The position numbers and the translations under genes are program-made. A stretch of DNA of 64,000 bases from Phymorhynchus buccinoides (lineage: Eukaryota; Mollusca; Gastropoda; Neogastropoda; Raphitomidae), in the NCBI GenBank assembly GCA_017654935.2, contig CM065711.1, forward strand, positions 26,012,058-26,076,057. The letters are read 5' to 3'. This document shows positions 33,491 to 44,700 of this stretch, piece after piece. The notes under the pieces were generated by a model, which saw only the letters and a list, made by a program, of their open reading frames with translations, made no database searches and was not told the DNA's origin. Numbering within the stretch: position 1 is the stretch's first letter; each line of letters opens with the position of its first letter.

Positions 33491-34710
33491 GCGCATTAGA
33501 GACCTGTAAACAAACCAAAGAGCATTAGCATGTCTCTAGGCTGCGGGTATTTTAGTTTTAAAAGTTTCTTTCTCCCTTCCTCCTTTTCTTTTCTCCGTTT
33601 ATTACGAAATGTTCGGGCTTTTTTTATTACTTTGATATATGCAAAACTAGCAAATATCGATTCAGGGAAGATAGATCAATTGTTATCTCCCAATATTGTT
33701 CAGACTGAATTCATGCATCAACAAACAGCTAAATGCTCCAACAAGGCATAGCACTGAAATCATTGTCTTCAAGTTCAACAAGGCTTGTTCAGTTTGCTTG
33801 TGCTCTCTCCTCTCTCTCTCTCTCTATATCCTCTCCCTCCCTCTCTTCTCTCAAGACCTGTTTACCCTTATAATGAAATTAAAAAAACCCGGAATTTGCC
33901 ACCAAAAAAACCCCGAATTTGACGAGAACAAAAACCGGAATTCACATGATCTGTACACACGACTCGCGATAAAGCGGTTTCTTCTTCTTTCTCCTTTCCG
34001 CGAACATCGGCGTCGATTTTCAAAATTGTGATGATTTCTTGGCTCAATTTCGCCAGAAAAGTTTTATTAGTAAATTCAGTCACTAATTCTTAGAAATTTT
34101 TAGTATAAAACAAGCTGGAAAAAGCAAAATACCTGGAAATGTCCACGATCGGACAGAAAAAAATCACTCAGAACTCGAGCATGGATCGGCGGATGCCAAG
34201 TTGCAACTCGGCGCCATCGCGATCAATTTTCACTTCATTTTCCGTTGAAAATTCACACAATTCTCACATCATCGTATTTTCCAGTGATAATATAATCTAA
34301 ATTGACTCATTTCAAGCCCTAATTACAATCTCTACCATTAAAAAACTGCTCTGGAAAGCTCTTCGAATCGACAGTAAAAGTCTGGCCGCCACTTGCTGCT
34401 AGATCCCGAAATAGATCGACCAAAATAAAAACATTATTTCACCCCTTTAACCCCTATATGAAAATGCAGCATTTACATGCATGTGACATAAAAGCACAAC
34501 CCCTTTTCTGATGACATAGTGTGTTAGGTAAACGTTTCGGTCAACCCTTGCGTCTTTTACTACGAACGGAAACAAATAATACACGACATTTTTTTTGATA
34601 ATCCCGGAATTTTCAGCATTCATTCCTGAATTTACTATTTTACCCGGAATTTTTAGCAAATTTCCGGAATAATTACGGCTAAACCGGAATGGTACAGGTC
34701 CAGTGTCTGC
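33491..34710. other. AT-rich stretch with repeated CCGGAATTT phrases
   Basis: 33880-33945 and 34600-34690 carry several ACCCGGAATTTT-like words in opposite orientations, bounded by AGACCTGTTTACC (33855) and its rough inverse GGTACAGGTCC (34693). This may be another TIR element of about 0.85 kb. No gene is visible. Confidence 0.4.
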
Positions 34711-34819
34711 TCTCTCTCTCTCTCTCTCTCTCTCTCTATTTTCTCTCATAAAAATAAACAACACACACACTTGTTGAAATAGAACATTGCTTGTTGACAA
34801 AATTCCAATTAGAACGAGA

Positions 34820-34872
<53 letters not shown>

Positions 34873-34918
34873 TACATGCATGTGTGTACGCGTGCATGTG
34901 TGTGTGTGTGTGAGTAGT
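34711..34918. repeat. (CT)n, (GA)n and (GT)n microsatellites
   Basis: (CT)n at 34709-34738, (GA)n at 34819-34870 and (GT)n at 34877-34915. The last two are also present, inverted, beside exon 4 of TRIM copy 3 (62972-63048), so they belong to the duplicated intron. Confidence 0.85.
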
Positions 34919-34923
34919 CCTAC

Positions 34924-35171
34924 CTGATGTGCTTCGCTGGAATCGGCCAGTTCGCCGTTCGCAGCAATCACCTCTTTGGTCTTCCCGGAGAAGACAGGAT
35001 CCAAGACGAGACTTCCAGTGGTGGACTCTGGGTTGTCAGGGATGCGCTGTGTTTCCACAGACGCCAATCGTAACATGACCTTCCCCAGCGAGGCCAGAAG
35101 AGAGTTGTTTGGCGCGGAGGAGGGCCGCCAGGAGGCGTTCGGCGGTAACCCTGTGGGCGGACAGCTCCCCC
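34924..35171 (-). pseudogene. TRIM copy 2, exon 4 (coiled-coil end)
   Basis: Acceptor TGATCACAG and donor GTAGGACTAC are conserved with copy 3. The start reads GELSAHRVTAERLL and the end RLASVETQRIPDNPES..ELADSSEA. The exon is 248 nt against 241 nt in copy 3; the 7-nt difference falls after AERL and puts the two halves in different frames here. It belongs to the minus-strand gene running from 41365. Confidence 0.75.
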
Positions 35172-35181
35172 CTGTGATCAG

Positions 35182-35850
35182 ATGTTGCGCATAATTAAAA
35201 GAACATTTGTTGAATTAGATAAGGAAAACGTTTTTGTTATTGCATATAAGTCTATGGTTTGCCCTCATTTAGAATATGGCAACGTTATCTGGTACCCTTA
35301 TCTTAAGAGACAGTCATCATCAATTGAAAGAGTTCAAAGGAGAGCGACAAAATTGGTCAAAAGTTGTAAAGAAAAAAATCTAATGTACCGTGATAGATTA
35401 AAATTGGTAAATTTACATTCATTAAAAGGAAGGCGTATAAGAGACGACCTTATCCAAAGGAACAAAACTTTTTTCACAACTTAGACAACATCAGTTTTTG
35501 AGTCTCTCTTTTCTCACCATCCTTGTCTAACACAACTAGAAACCAAGAGGGGAAAGTTCAAATTCAACGGTAAAACACTAACAAACGTAAACATTGTCTC
35601 AGTAACAGAGGTGTTAACTCCTGGAACTCACTGCCACCTGAACTAAAAATGCACCATCTACTAATACCTTCAAAAATCTACTTGACAAAAATGGAAACAT
35701 TTAGTGAAATGTTTTATGATTATGATGACTGACATTGCAAATCGTTACTTTCCTTTCGCACACAAATGCAACCAAACTAAAGAAAAATATAATTGGATGG
35801 GACATAATAATTTTATAAGCCACGAGGCTTAGGCAGAAGCCAGTCCCTTT
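35182..35850 (+). pseudogene. 5'-truncated CR1/L2-like LINE in TRIM copy 2 intron
   Basis: Encodes MLRIIKRTFVELDKENVFVI, CPHLEYGNVIWYPYLKRQ, ERVQRRATKLVKSCKEKNL and a LVNLHSLKGRRIRDDLIQ tail. It then shows the 3' hairpin (TAAGCCACGAGGCTTAGG) and AGTCCCTTTGACTATTATTC. It starts about 10 bp from exon 4. The copy at 62080-62710 is at the homologous spot in copy 3 and has the same 5' truncation point. Confidence 0.9.
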
Positions 35851-36475
35851 GACTATTATTCTTCTTTCTTTGAACAACCACCATCGTCTTTTTTATGGTT
35901 CTGTTTGTTGTACTAAAGGGGGGAACTTCTGTCAGGCAGAAAGACTGTAGCAGGCTCGCTCAAAAATGTAGCCAGTGGCCACACAGATGGTCAGCCTCGA
36001 TTGGTAATGGGGGGGGGGGGGGGGGAAGGGGGGGTAGGGGGGGGGAGAAGGGATGCAAGGGGGGTCGGGGGTTGGAAAGGGTAGGCGGTGTTGTGGAGGG
36101 AGGGAGGGTTTGAGGGATTGGGGGAATGGGTGTGAACTGGGGGAGGAATGGTGGGGGGGGGGGGGGGGGGGGGGGGTTTGCTTATTTAGGTAAAGGTCAA
36201 GATGTGCCACCCCCCTACATTTCTCTTTCTCGGTTTAATTCTTTTCCGTCATTTTTCCGTTTTTTGCCTTTCCTTTACCAATTACGCAAATGATGAGCTG
36301 TATTTTATGAATCCATATTGAGCTAAATTATCTTTTGTTCAATAATTAATTGCAGTCATGATAAAGGCCATTATCCTAATAGGACCCGCCCCCCCCCCCC
36401 TATGTACTGCTGCAGTACACCGCAGCATTTGTCACAGTCCTGGTGGTTCATTACGTTTTTTTTCACGTTCTTATA

Positions 36476-36518
<43 letters not shown>

Positions 36519-36689
36519 GGGGTAGGGTTAGGGGTTAGGGTTAGTAGTTCCAAAAAAATGATAATTAGCCGAAAAGGTTCATAAAATACAGCTTTATGTT
36601 TGGTGAAAGAAGAAAGGCAAATAGTCCCGACCTGACTTCCGCTGTCCCCCGCTGCCGCTGGGCCGTCTGGCCGACTTCCGCTTCCGCCC
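35851..36689. other. TRIM copy 2 intron 3: G-rich stretch with poly-G and telomere-like repeat
   Basis: GCAGAAAGACTG at 35937 starts the homology with copy 3 (53448 leftwards). G-rich sequence with runs at 36010-36025 and 36152-36176 follows. 36370-36400 has a C-run. 36477-36517 is about 40 G, followed by AGGGTTAGGGGTTAGGGTTAG (36525-36545), an interstitial telomere-like patch. No exon was seen. Confidence 0.7.
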
Positions 36690-36930
36690 GCTGATGCTAC
36701 TGCCTCAGGTGGAAGGGAGTTCCAATCTCCGATAGTCCCGACTTCCGCTGAGGCTGATGCTACCGCCTCAGGTGGAAGTGAGTTCCAATCTCTGATAGTC
36801 CCGACTTCCGCTGAGGCTGATGACTTACTGCCTCAGGTGGAAGGGAGTTCCAATCTCCGATAGTCCCGACTTCCGCTGAGGCTGATGTTACCGCCTCAGG
36901 TGGAAGGGAGTTCCAATCTCCGAAAGTACG
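36690..36930. repeat. 60-bp tandem repeat, 4 units, in TRIM intron
   Basis: Units of GCCTCAGGTGGAAGGGAGTT, then CCAATCTCCGATAGTCCCGA and CTTCCGCTGAGGCTGATG. The same four-unit array lies inverted next to exon 3 of copy 3 (52880-53140). Confidence 0.95.
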
Positions 36931-36966
36931 AGGAAAGAAAGAGAACTTTCTGTAACTCTCTATCAC

Positions 36967-37163
36967 CTGTAGCTCTCCAAGGCTTTCTTGCAGGCTTCCC
37001 TTTGTGCCAGGAAGACGCGTTCTCTCTCCTCAATCTCCCAGTTCAACTGCTGTCGCCTCGCTTCCACCGCCGATTGCAGCTCGTCGAAGACGCCCTTCAC
37101 CTCATCTCTCATGGCCTTGAACTTGGTCCGCGCGTCTGACGCTTCAGCATCCAGCTGAGCGAT
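36967..37163 (-). pseudogene. TRIM copy 2, exon 3 (coiled coil)
   Basis: 197 nt with an intact frame: IAQLDAEASDARTKFKAMRD, EVKGVFDELQSAVEARRQQL and a KKALESYR end. It is a heptad-rich coiled coil as in TRIM proteins after the B-boxes, where it mediates dimerisation. Acceptor TTGTTGTCCAG and donor CTACAG|GTGATA. It is labelled pseudogene because other exons of this copy are broken; the exon alone is sound. Confidence 0.8.
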
Positions 37164-37610
37164 CTGGACAACAACAACAACAAAAACACTAACATTTGAC
37201 AAAGATTGCAAGTTACATGCTTTTTTCCACCCAGCCCTGTATGGAGGCACTAGGCATCCATTCACTGCCCCAACATGTGCAGTGACCCTCATTGTTGTGT
37301 TGTTGCCTGTCTGTCGCATTTTCTGACAATGACTGCCAGATAGCAGGGGGGGGGGGGGGGGGGGGCAGCTGCTATTCCCAGGAGGCGAGCTGGGCTACAA
37401 TGTTTTACAGAGAAGAAGCCTTGCCCAGGGTACATCCCCACTCTCTCGGGCCCAAAGGGATTTGAGGATCAGAGTTGGCGTTGGGAAGGTCCCGGTCCCC
37501 AAAGGCCAACCAATCCCATTGGCTGCAGCACTAGATGGACCAGTGCAAATGCCCCCCTAGTTAGAGAGAGTCATCTTGTCTTCCACGCAAGACTAAGCTG
37601 TGCCGTGATA
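37164..37610. repeat. TRIM copy 2 intron 2 with repeat R4
   Basis: 37380-37520 (GAAGCCTTGCCCAGGGTACA..TCCCCAAAGGCCA) recurs at 39245-39345 in the same orientation on the other side of the satellite. A 20-G tract lies at 37346-37365. TATGGAGGCAC.AG.CATCCA at 37240 is also found at 4308. Confidence 0.6.
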
Positions 37611-39019
37611 CAGTGGAACCTCCGTCAATGCGACCCGGACCCTACAGACTGGCCAACACTGTCCATAATTGTGAGGTGGTCGCTAATACTGAATACAGTG
37701 GAACCTCAGCATTGCGACCACCCTACAGACTGGCCCAAACTGTCCGGTAATTGTGAGGTGGTCGCTATACTGGATACAGTGGAACCTCAGCATTGCGACC
37801 CTACCCTACAGACTGTGGCCAACACTGTCCCATAATTGTGTAGGTGGTCGCTATACTGGATACAGTGGACCTCAGCATTGCGGCCACCCTACAGACTGGC
37901 CAAAACTGTCTTGTAATTGTGAGGTGGTCGCTATACTGGATACAGTGGATACCTCAGCAGTTGCGGCCACCCTACAGACTGGCCAACACTGTCCATAATT
38001 GTTAGGTGGTCGCTATACTGACCTATACAGTGGAACCTCAGCATCTATTGCGACCACCCTATACAGACTGGCCAACACTGTGTCCGTAAATTGTGAGGTG
38101 GTCGCTATACTGGATACAGTGGAACCTCAGTATTCGACTCGCCGGCCACCCTACGACTGGGCAACACTGTCCGTAATTGTGAGGTGGTCGCTATACTGGA
38201 TACAGTGGAAAAACCCTCAGCATTGCGACCACCCTACAGACTGGCCAAAACTGTCCGTAATTGTCAGGTGGTCGCTATACTGGATACAGTGGAACCTCAG
38301 TATTGCGACCACCCTACAGACAAGACCAAAACTGTCCCTAATTGCGAGGTGGTCGCTATACTGGATACAGTGGAACCTCAGTATTGTGACCGACCCTACA
38401 GACTGGCCCCAAACTGTCTGTAATTGTGAGGTGGTCGCTATACTGGATACAGTGGAACCTCAGTTGCGACCACCCTACAGACTGGCCAACACTGTCCCTA
38501 ATTGCCTAGGTGGTCGCTATACTGGATATAGTGAGACCTCCGCATTGCGACCACCCTACAGACTGGCCACAACTGTCCCTAATTGCCAGGTGGTCGCTAT
38601 ACTGGATACAATGGAACCTCAGTATTGCGACCACCCTACAGATTGGCCAACACTGTCCCTAATTGCCAGGTGATCGCTATACTGAAGACTTTCAGGGCTC
38701 CCAATCGTCTCGCAAAACACGGGGTCCCAGGGACTCCTTCACTTACAGTATAGAGGGTCCTACAGGTGGGATAGAGGATCCCAGTGGTATTGCGAATGCT
38801 AAAAATAATTTTTCTAGTGCATCTCTCCCTGGGACCCCCTGGCACATTCTTTTAGAGGGTCCTGTCGAATTTTAGTGCTTCATAGACCCCCACATTTGGG
38901 GGTCCCTGGGAGCCCTGGCTTTTAATAAAAAGAAGGGAAGAGACTGAGTAAAACTGTCCGGGTAATACTGGGGTCTCCGTGATACTGAGGTGCCCGTTTC
39001 AGCAGCGGAGGTTCCACTG
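37611..39019. mobile_element. TIR element F whose left end became a satellite
   Basis: The left terminus CAGTGGAACCTCCG (37611-37624) and the inverse CGGAGGTTCCACTG (39006-39019) are a perfect 14-bp TIR, with TA on the left. From 37690 to about 38690 an 80-85-bp unit (ATACAGTGGAACCTCAG, GCGACCACCCTACAGACTGG, GTGGTCGCTATACTGG) repeats about 13 times, each unit carrying the TIR word. The right third (38690-39005) is single copy. It lies in intron 2 of TRIM copy 2. Confidence 0.8.
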
Positions 39020-39129
39020 TTTTTGTTTCCAACACTGTAGACCATTGTTGAAAATCGTTTATAGTACAGCTCTCATTTACTATTGGCCCATTCTACGGGC
39101 TAATGCCAACCAGTGGTAAAAGGTATTTG

Positions 39130-39350
39130 AGTAAAAGACCACTGTGTTTGTGGTGCCAGTCTGTCGTTTCCGACCATGACAGCCAGACTAGCAAGACGGG
39201 GCAGATGCCTATTCTGGCCGGGCTGGGTGAGACTTTGTTTTGCGTTATAGCGGAGATGCCTTGCCCAGGGTACATCCCCCTATCTCTCAGCTAAAAAGGA
39301 TTTTTGAGGACACACTAAGCCGGCAACAAGGAGGGTCCCCAAAGGCCAGC
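39130..39350. repeat. Repeat R4, second copy
   Basis: ATGCCTTGCCCAGGGTACATCC and TCCCCAAAGGCCAGCCCA match 37415-37515. Together the two copies flank element F. Confidence 0.6.
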
Positions 39351-39388
39351 CCATCTACACACTCACACGACACAGTGTAGGGGATTAT

Positions 39389-39601
39389 GACAGGGGTAAG
39401 AATGCCCATAGTGCCGGGTAAGAAGTACCCATCGCCAATTATCTCACGAAAATGAAGCAAATTTCAGTTCACATTTTTGCCCATGAGACGAAGTGTTTAA
39501 TGCTTAGCATATTGGTCTCATGGGCAAATTTGGCTTCATTTCATGCGCATAATTGGCATGGGCTTCAATAACCCGAACCTATTGGGCTTTTTACCCCCGT
39601 C
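39389..39601. mobile_element. Palindromic MITE G
   Basis: About 213 bp. The left arm GACAGGGGTAAGAATGCCCA..CCAATTATCTC and the inverse right arm GACGGGGGTAAAAAGCCCAA..CCAATTATGCG pair over about 70 bp, continuing into TTTGCCCATGAGAC against GTCTCATGGGCAAA at the loop. It sits 24 bp downstream of the exon 2 donor. Confidence 0.8.
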
Positions 39602-39624
39602 TTCCCCATACAGCCCGTACTCAC

Positions 39625-40107
39625 CTTCTTCATAATGGTAGCCTCCCTCTCCTGTAGCTTCTTCGCCTGCGCTCCAAGTTCTACTCTCTTCACTCCGGCC
39701 ACACGCATCCAGTCCCTTCAACTCGGGGCAGTGACGATGCGTGGAGGACGCGCACAGCAGACACACCAGCTCACGTCGCGTGACTCGAGCAGTACAGCTC
39801 CGCCGGCTTAGCGCTGTGACCCCCGCAGCCGATCGGACGGTGCGCGGCCAACCGCCCGGCCGACAAATCGCGCAGCCTCTCCGTCACGTGGTCTCGGGAA
39901 GAGGGAATCTTGGCGTGAATCTTGGCGCAGTTTGCACAAAGTTTGATGGCGCATTGCAGGCAGAACAGACCGCCCTCGGCATCATCGCAGCAGCTGCAGA
40001 CGTGGCTCTCGCTCAGGGTTTTCTCGCTCTCCGCTACCGCCTCTGTGGCGAAGTCCGTTGGGCAAGATGCGTCAAACAGGGAGGCCACGGTCATCTTGAG
40101 CGGGGCT
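39625..40107 (-). pseudogene. TRIM copy 2, exon 2 (B-boxes), frameshifted
   Basis: Reads CSCCDDAEGGLFCLQCAIKL and NCAKIHAKIPSSRDHVTERL, then IGCGGHSAKPAELYCSSH. A 4-bp longer stretch (CACGTCGCGTGACTCGAG against CATCGTGACTCCAG in copy 1) shifts the frame before ELVCLLCASSTHRHC, and a further extra base near 39700 shifts it again before the end. The net five bases do not restore the frame. Near the acceptor it also differs by a CGGGG insertion. The B-box 2 zinc site is therefore not made as one frame. Confidence 0.85.
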
Positions 40108-40131
40108 CAATAATAATAATTGGCACTTGTA

Positions 40132-40334
40132 CAGTGGAACCTATAAAAGTCCCTTATAAGACCTTCAAAAATCGTCCAAAATGAGGTCTTATAAGGCAAG
40201 GAGGTCTTATAAGGGAGGTGTCTTATAAGGGAGGTCATTTTTAATACTTACAAAGAAGGGCAATGTCTCAGAGAAGTAGGTCTTGTATGGGAGGGAGTCT
40301 TATAATGGGAGGTCTTATAAGGGAGGTTCCACTG
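40132..40334. mobile_element. MITE A, fourth copy
   Basis: TA-flanked; starts CAGTGGAACCTATAAAAG and ends GGGAGGTTCCACTG, in the same orientation and place relative to exon 2 as the 1987 copy. Confidence 0.85.
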
Positions 40335-40413
40335 TAACAGCGCACCATATCCATTAAAAACATTCTATTCCGTGGGCTTTACAAAGAAATATAACTGCAA
40401 ACATTCCCATTCT

Positions 40414-40450
<37 letters not shown>

Positions 40451-40745
40451 TATAGATGGCTTGATGTAAAAAAGCAACCATCGTTGCTTATTCAATGTTC
40501 CATCTGAAAAATAAAAAAATTTGACTTTGACTTTTGACACACACACACACACACACACAAAAACCCACACACACACACACACACAAAACAAATAAAAACA
40601 AAAAAGAAGGGGAGAGGGTGGGAAGGGGGTGACGCGGGGGAGGGTGAGCGTCATACACACTGCGCCCACACGCACCACTCAATTTCCATACGGCACAATC
40701 TTCCCACACACAACACCCACACCCCACAATCTGCACACACACACA
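40414..40745. repeat. Broken (AC)n microsatellites
   Basis: AC runs at 40416-40445, 40537-40560 and 40566-40585, with CCACTCAATTTCCATAC shared with 2407 and 2489. They correspond to the AC block of copy 1. Confidence 0.85.
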
Positions 40746-40960
40746 GTGGAGAGTGGGCACAGTTGTAACGCTTTCGTCTCGTTTCAAGTAAACCCGAGTT
40801 CGAAACGCTGGGTACAGGGGATATTTTCCTCTCACTTTGCACTAGGCCTTACGGTCTGAACGTAGGTCCTGAACGTGGAGTACAGTTACTTTTTCGCGAT
40901 GAGATGATAAACCGAGGTGCACTTAGCACACGTTGAACCTAGAAGCAACGAAAAAGTTGT
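40745..40960 (+). mobile_element. SINE in TRIM copy 2 intron 1
   Basis: Same element as 2655-2830: CAGTGGAGAGTGGGCACAG, CCCGAGTTCGAAACGCTGGG, CTCTCACTTTGCACTAGGCC. About 45 bp (GAACGTAGGTCCTGAACGTG..) is inserted before the GATGAGA..ATAAACCGAGGT domain. Confidence 0.75.
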
Positions 40961-41153
40961 CATTTTGGTCAAATTAAACCCTCAGCCCCCTACCTTCCTC
41001 ATCAGTCATACAAAAATCGCATGCAAAAAACAATCGGTGGCGCGCTTCTGGCTGTGACGTTCTCTCCAGGTGGGAGTAACCCGAATTCACAGAGACGCCT
41101 CTGAGACTATAAATTACCTCACCTCACCCTAACCTAAAACACACCACACACAC

Positions 41154-41365
41154 CTTTGATGTCTGAAGCTGAGAGGATCGGCCTGCGGCACAGTGGGCAG
41201 CCAGCCTCACGGCCCAGCTTCTGCATCCAAGCCAGCACGCACTTGTGGCAGACCAGGTGAGCGCAGGGCAGTAACTTGGGATGGATAAAGCCATCGTGAC
41301 ACACGGGACAGTCCATGTCGCTTTCAACTGGTTCCGCTTAGGGCCTTGCCCCCCCCTGCTGCCAT
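41154..41365 (-). pseudogene. TRIM copy 2, exon 1 (RING) with displaced start
   Basis: The RING itself is complete (CPVCHDGF, CAHLVCHKC, CPLCRRPI) and the donor matches copy 1. Between the conserved ATG (41365) and the RING, a C-run insertion (TAGGGCCTTGCCCCCCC) puts the ATG out of frame and introduces a stop in the RING frame upstream of the internal Met at 41316. Translation could begin there, losing the short acidic N-terminus, but exon 2 is broken anyway. Confidence 0.85.
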
Positions 41366-41372
41366 GACTGTG

Positions 41373-41699
<327 letters not shown>

Positions 41700-41932
41700 T
41701 ACAATTACTTTAAATACGAAAAACGGTACATGAGTTTTACAGCTCAATTTGTTTTCTTCTTCTTCTTTTTCTTGGCTTAAATTAATTTTTATTGAGAATC
41801 ACATAGCAAAGCAGCGACATAAACAAATGAAAACGAGCACAACAAGCTGAAAGCTTATACAAGGCGCTCAAACACAAGTAGATTATACAATAAGTGGCTG
41901 CCACAAGTAATAAGAGACTGGAACAGAACATC
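41700..41932. other. 5' flank of TRIM copy 2 up to the duplication edge
   Basis: Matches 3277-3501 (GATACAATTA..ACGGTACA.GAGTTTTACAGC, CAAGCACAAGTAGATTATAC). Homology ends at GGAACAGAACAT. Confidence 0.75.
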
Positions 41933-42289
41933 CATATTATTAAACGCCTAACTGTGTGAGTTGTGTGTGTGGCCGTGTATGTGTGTTGAACACAGAATGG
42001 GCCTTATAACTCCAAAAACCGTTTTTTCGACCGAATCGCTTCAAATTTGCTATCAGCCCTAACGTGGCGATGGCAACGGCAACCAAGGCGGCCGTGTCAT
42101 TTGCGCGGTTTTGCAAATGCATGAAACGCGTATCCACCGGCCGGTCGGCTGGGGTGGGGTGGGAGGGGGGTGAGGTGGGGGGGGTGGAACAAGATGAGAG
42201 AAGAAGACAGAAGGAGGGAGAGAGAAAAAAAGTAATAATATCATATTTCGCAGACCCGTGGCGAAAACCTGGTACTCAGAATTACTGGT
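41933..42289. other. No recognised feature
   Basis: Includes a G-rich stretch (GGTGGGGTGGGAGGGGGGTG, 42150-42170) and CACTAATAC-free AT sequence. No gene signal. Confidence 0.4.
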
Positions 42290-44700
42290 ACCGGTACAAG
42301 GCCGTTACGGGTACCAGCCAGCGTTGCGCTAGTAAATATATAAATTTATACTACATATATGAAAAATATCTAGAGGGCAAAAGGCTTCAAAAGCCTACAG
42401 AGCCTAAACTGGTATGATATGGGATGGGATTGGGAAAACAAGGAACTCAAACCCCAATGTGTGTACCCTACACTCCACAGAGAATTTTTCGAAATTCTGA
42501 ACGACTGCGGAGTGGATCAACTGGTAGAGGTTCCCACACGGCAAGAGAACACCCTGCACCTGATCATTACCAACAGTCCACAGCTGATACCCCGCGTTGA
42601 AACATTTCCTGGCCTATCAGACCATAACGGGGTGTACTGTGAGGTGCAAGTCTACGGGCACAGAAAAAAGCAGATACCCAGACAAATCCCACTCTACAGG
42701 CAAGCAAACTGGGAGGGACTGAGAAAGGTTTTAAGGGACCTAGGGCGCAAGATGGAAAAAGAATTGAGTGACACCAACACTGAAGAGTTGTGGATTGAAT
42801 TCAAAACTAAACTTCAAGATGCTGTCAGAGAATTCATCCCCCACAAATTGTCCCGAGTCAAGGAAAGTAAACCCTGGATTGGCCCTGAACTGAAGAAACT
42901 TATCAAAAGAAGGGACAGGACCTACAAGAAGATGAGGAAGCGAGGAACAGAAAAATTCAAGCAGAAGGTCAAGGACCTCAGGAGAGAAGCGCAGAGAGAT
43001 CTGCGCAGGGCTTACTGGACTTACCTCAACGAATCTTCACAGACGATGCAGACCAAGCACCAAACAATAAGCGGCTTTGGACCTACATGAAACATCAAAA
43101 AGCATCAAACACAGGAGTAGCCCCACTGAAAACTGATGGACACCTGGTGTCAGAACCGAAGGAACAAGCTGAACTACTCAATAAGCAGTTCCAGTCAGTC
43201 TTCAGCGAAGGAAGAAAATACACTGCAGAAGAGTTTGACCAGAAATGTGCCATGCAGCCAGAAGACATCCCTGCCCTCAAAGATCTAGTGGTGGGAGTGG
43301 GGGGAGTACAAAAGATCTTGGCTAATCTAAAACCCAACAAAGCCAGCGGGCCAGACAACATCAGCCCAAGAGTCCATCAACAGTGGGACATTACCATCAG
43401 ACTGGAAGGAGGCCAATGTCACACCTGTATTTAAGAAAAGGGAGAAATATGATCCAACAAACTATCGACCAATATCCCTCACCAGTGTTACCTGTAAGAT
43501 CTTGGAGCATATAATCACCAGTGCCATTATGAACCATCTAGAAGATCACGGGATCCTGTGTGACCAGCAACACGGGTTCAGGAAGAAGAAATCCTGTGAA
43601 ACACAGCTCCTGGAGTTCACTGACGAACTATTTCAAAATGTTGAACAAGGCAAGCAGACTGACATCATGGTGCTGGATTTCGCAAAGGCCTTTGGCAAGG
43701 TTAATCATAGCCTGCTCCTGCACAAGCTTCACCTTTATGCCATCCAAGGAAAGCTCAACAAATGGATAGAAGACTTCCTCAGCAACAGAAGACAGGCGGT
43801 TGTTGTCAACGGTGTCAGATCCACCAGCATTGATGTTTGTTCGGGAGTGCCCCAAGGATCAGTCCTTGGACCGTGCCTGTTCCTTGTGTAATCAATGATT
43901 TGCCAGACAAGTTGGCATCACCCAGACCGTTCTCTTGTGGTTACACAGCTAGTGCATAGAGTAATGGCGGAACCCCAGGACCATGAACAGCTACAGCATG
44001 ACCCATCAGCTTGCTGAGTGGGAGAAGACCTGGGACAATGCATTCCATCTGGCAAATCACCACCTACCTGTCACCGGAAAAGGACACGCAAGAAAGCCAG
44101 GTATTGAAGGTCATGAATTTCATGGCCACAGCTCTTGAAACTGTTGACTCCATGAAATATCTAGGAGTAACCATCTCAAAGGATCTCAGCTGGAGAAAAC
44201 ATATTCAATCCATTTGCTCAAAGAGCCACAAGAACCTTTTTTTTTTAGAAGGAATTCTGAAAATTAGCTACCATAGGAAAAAAAGCTACATGTCTTCGTA
44301 CGTCCCATATGGAATAGGCTTCCACAGTGTGGGACCCTCACCAGCAGTGAGGACATTGGTAAGCTTGATGCGGTTACAGCGACGAGCAGCAAGATTTGTG
44401 AAGAGACGATCAGAAAACATCAAGAGGTTCAGGCTTATGATTGATCAGCTGAAGTTGGCAATCCTTCAACATCGCCGAGAAACAGCGCAAGCCTAGCAAT
44501 GCTGCTCAAATTTGCAGTAGGATCTGGTCGTCAATGAAGAGGTTGGTTTTACTGCAATCCTTACTCTTGTTAGAGTTTTGAACCTGTTCACATTGTGCTG
44601 CAACCAAGTGCGCACCTTTTCTTATTTACGAAAAAAGTTCATTTATTTTTTTCCACATTTTAATAATTTTTTGCTGTACTTCATTAGTTTTTTGAGAGAC
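42290..44700 (+). mobile_element. Decayed CR1-like LINE: ORF2 with endonuclease and RT
   Basis: In order: endonuclease C-terminal half (FFEILNDCGVDQLVEVPTRQ, LDLIITN-like LHLIITNSPQLI, GLSDHNGVYCEV with the SDH motif), linker (KPWIGPELKKLIKRRDRTYK), NLKPNKASGPDNISPRV, then after a frameshift QQHGFRKKKSCETQLLEFTD, VLDFAKAFGKVNHSLLLHK and SGVPQGSVLGPCLF. The FADD motif is lost in a frameshifted stretch near 43900-43960; the thumb (MKYLGVTISKDLSWRKHIQS) and LQRRAARFVKRRSENIKRF follow. At least three frameshifts. The 5' end of ORF2 and ORF1 are missing. Confidence 0.85.

Noticed and set aside
31903..33499. Open frames of 150-340 codons (REEWPGYLPQR)
   Set aside because: Three overlapping frames are open at once because the array unit lacks stops; no domain or start context.
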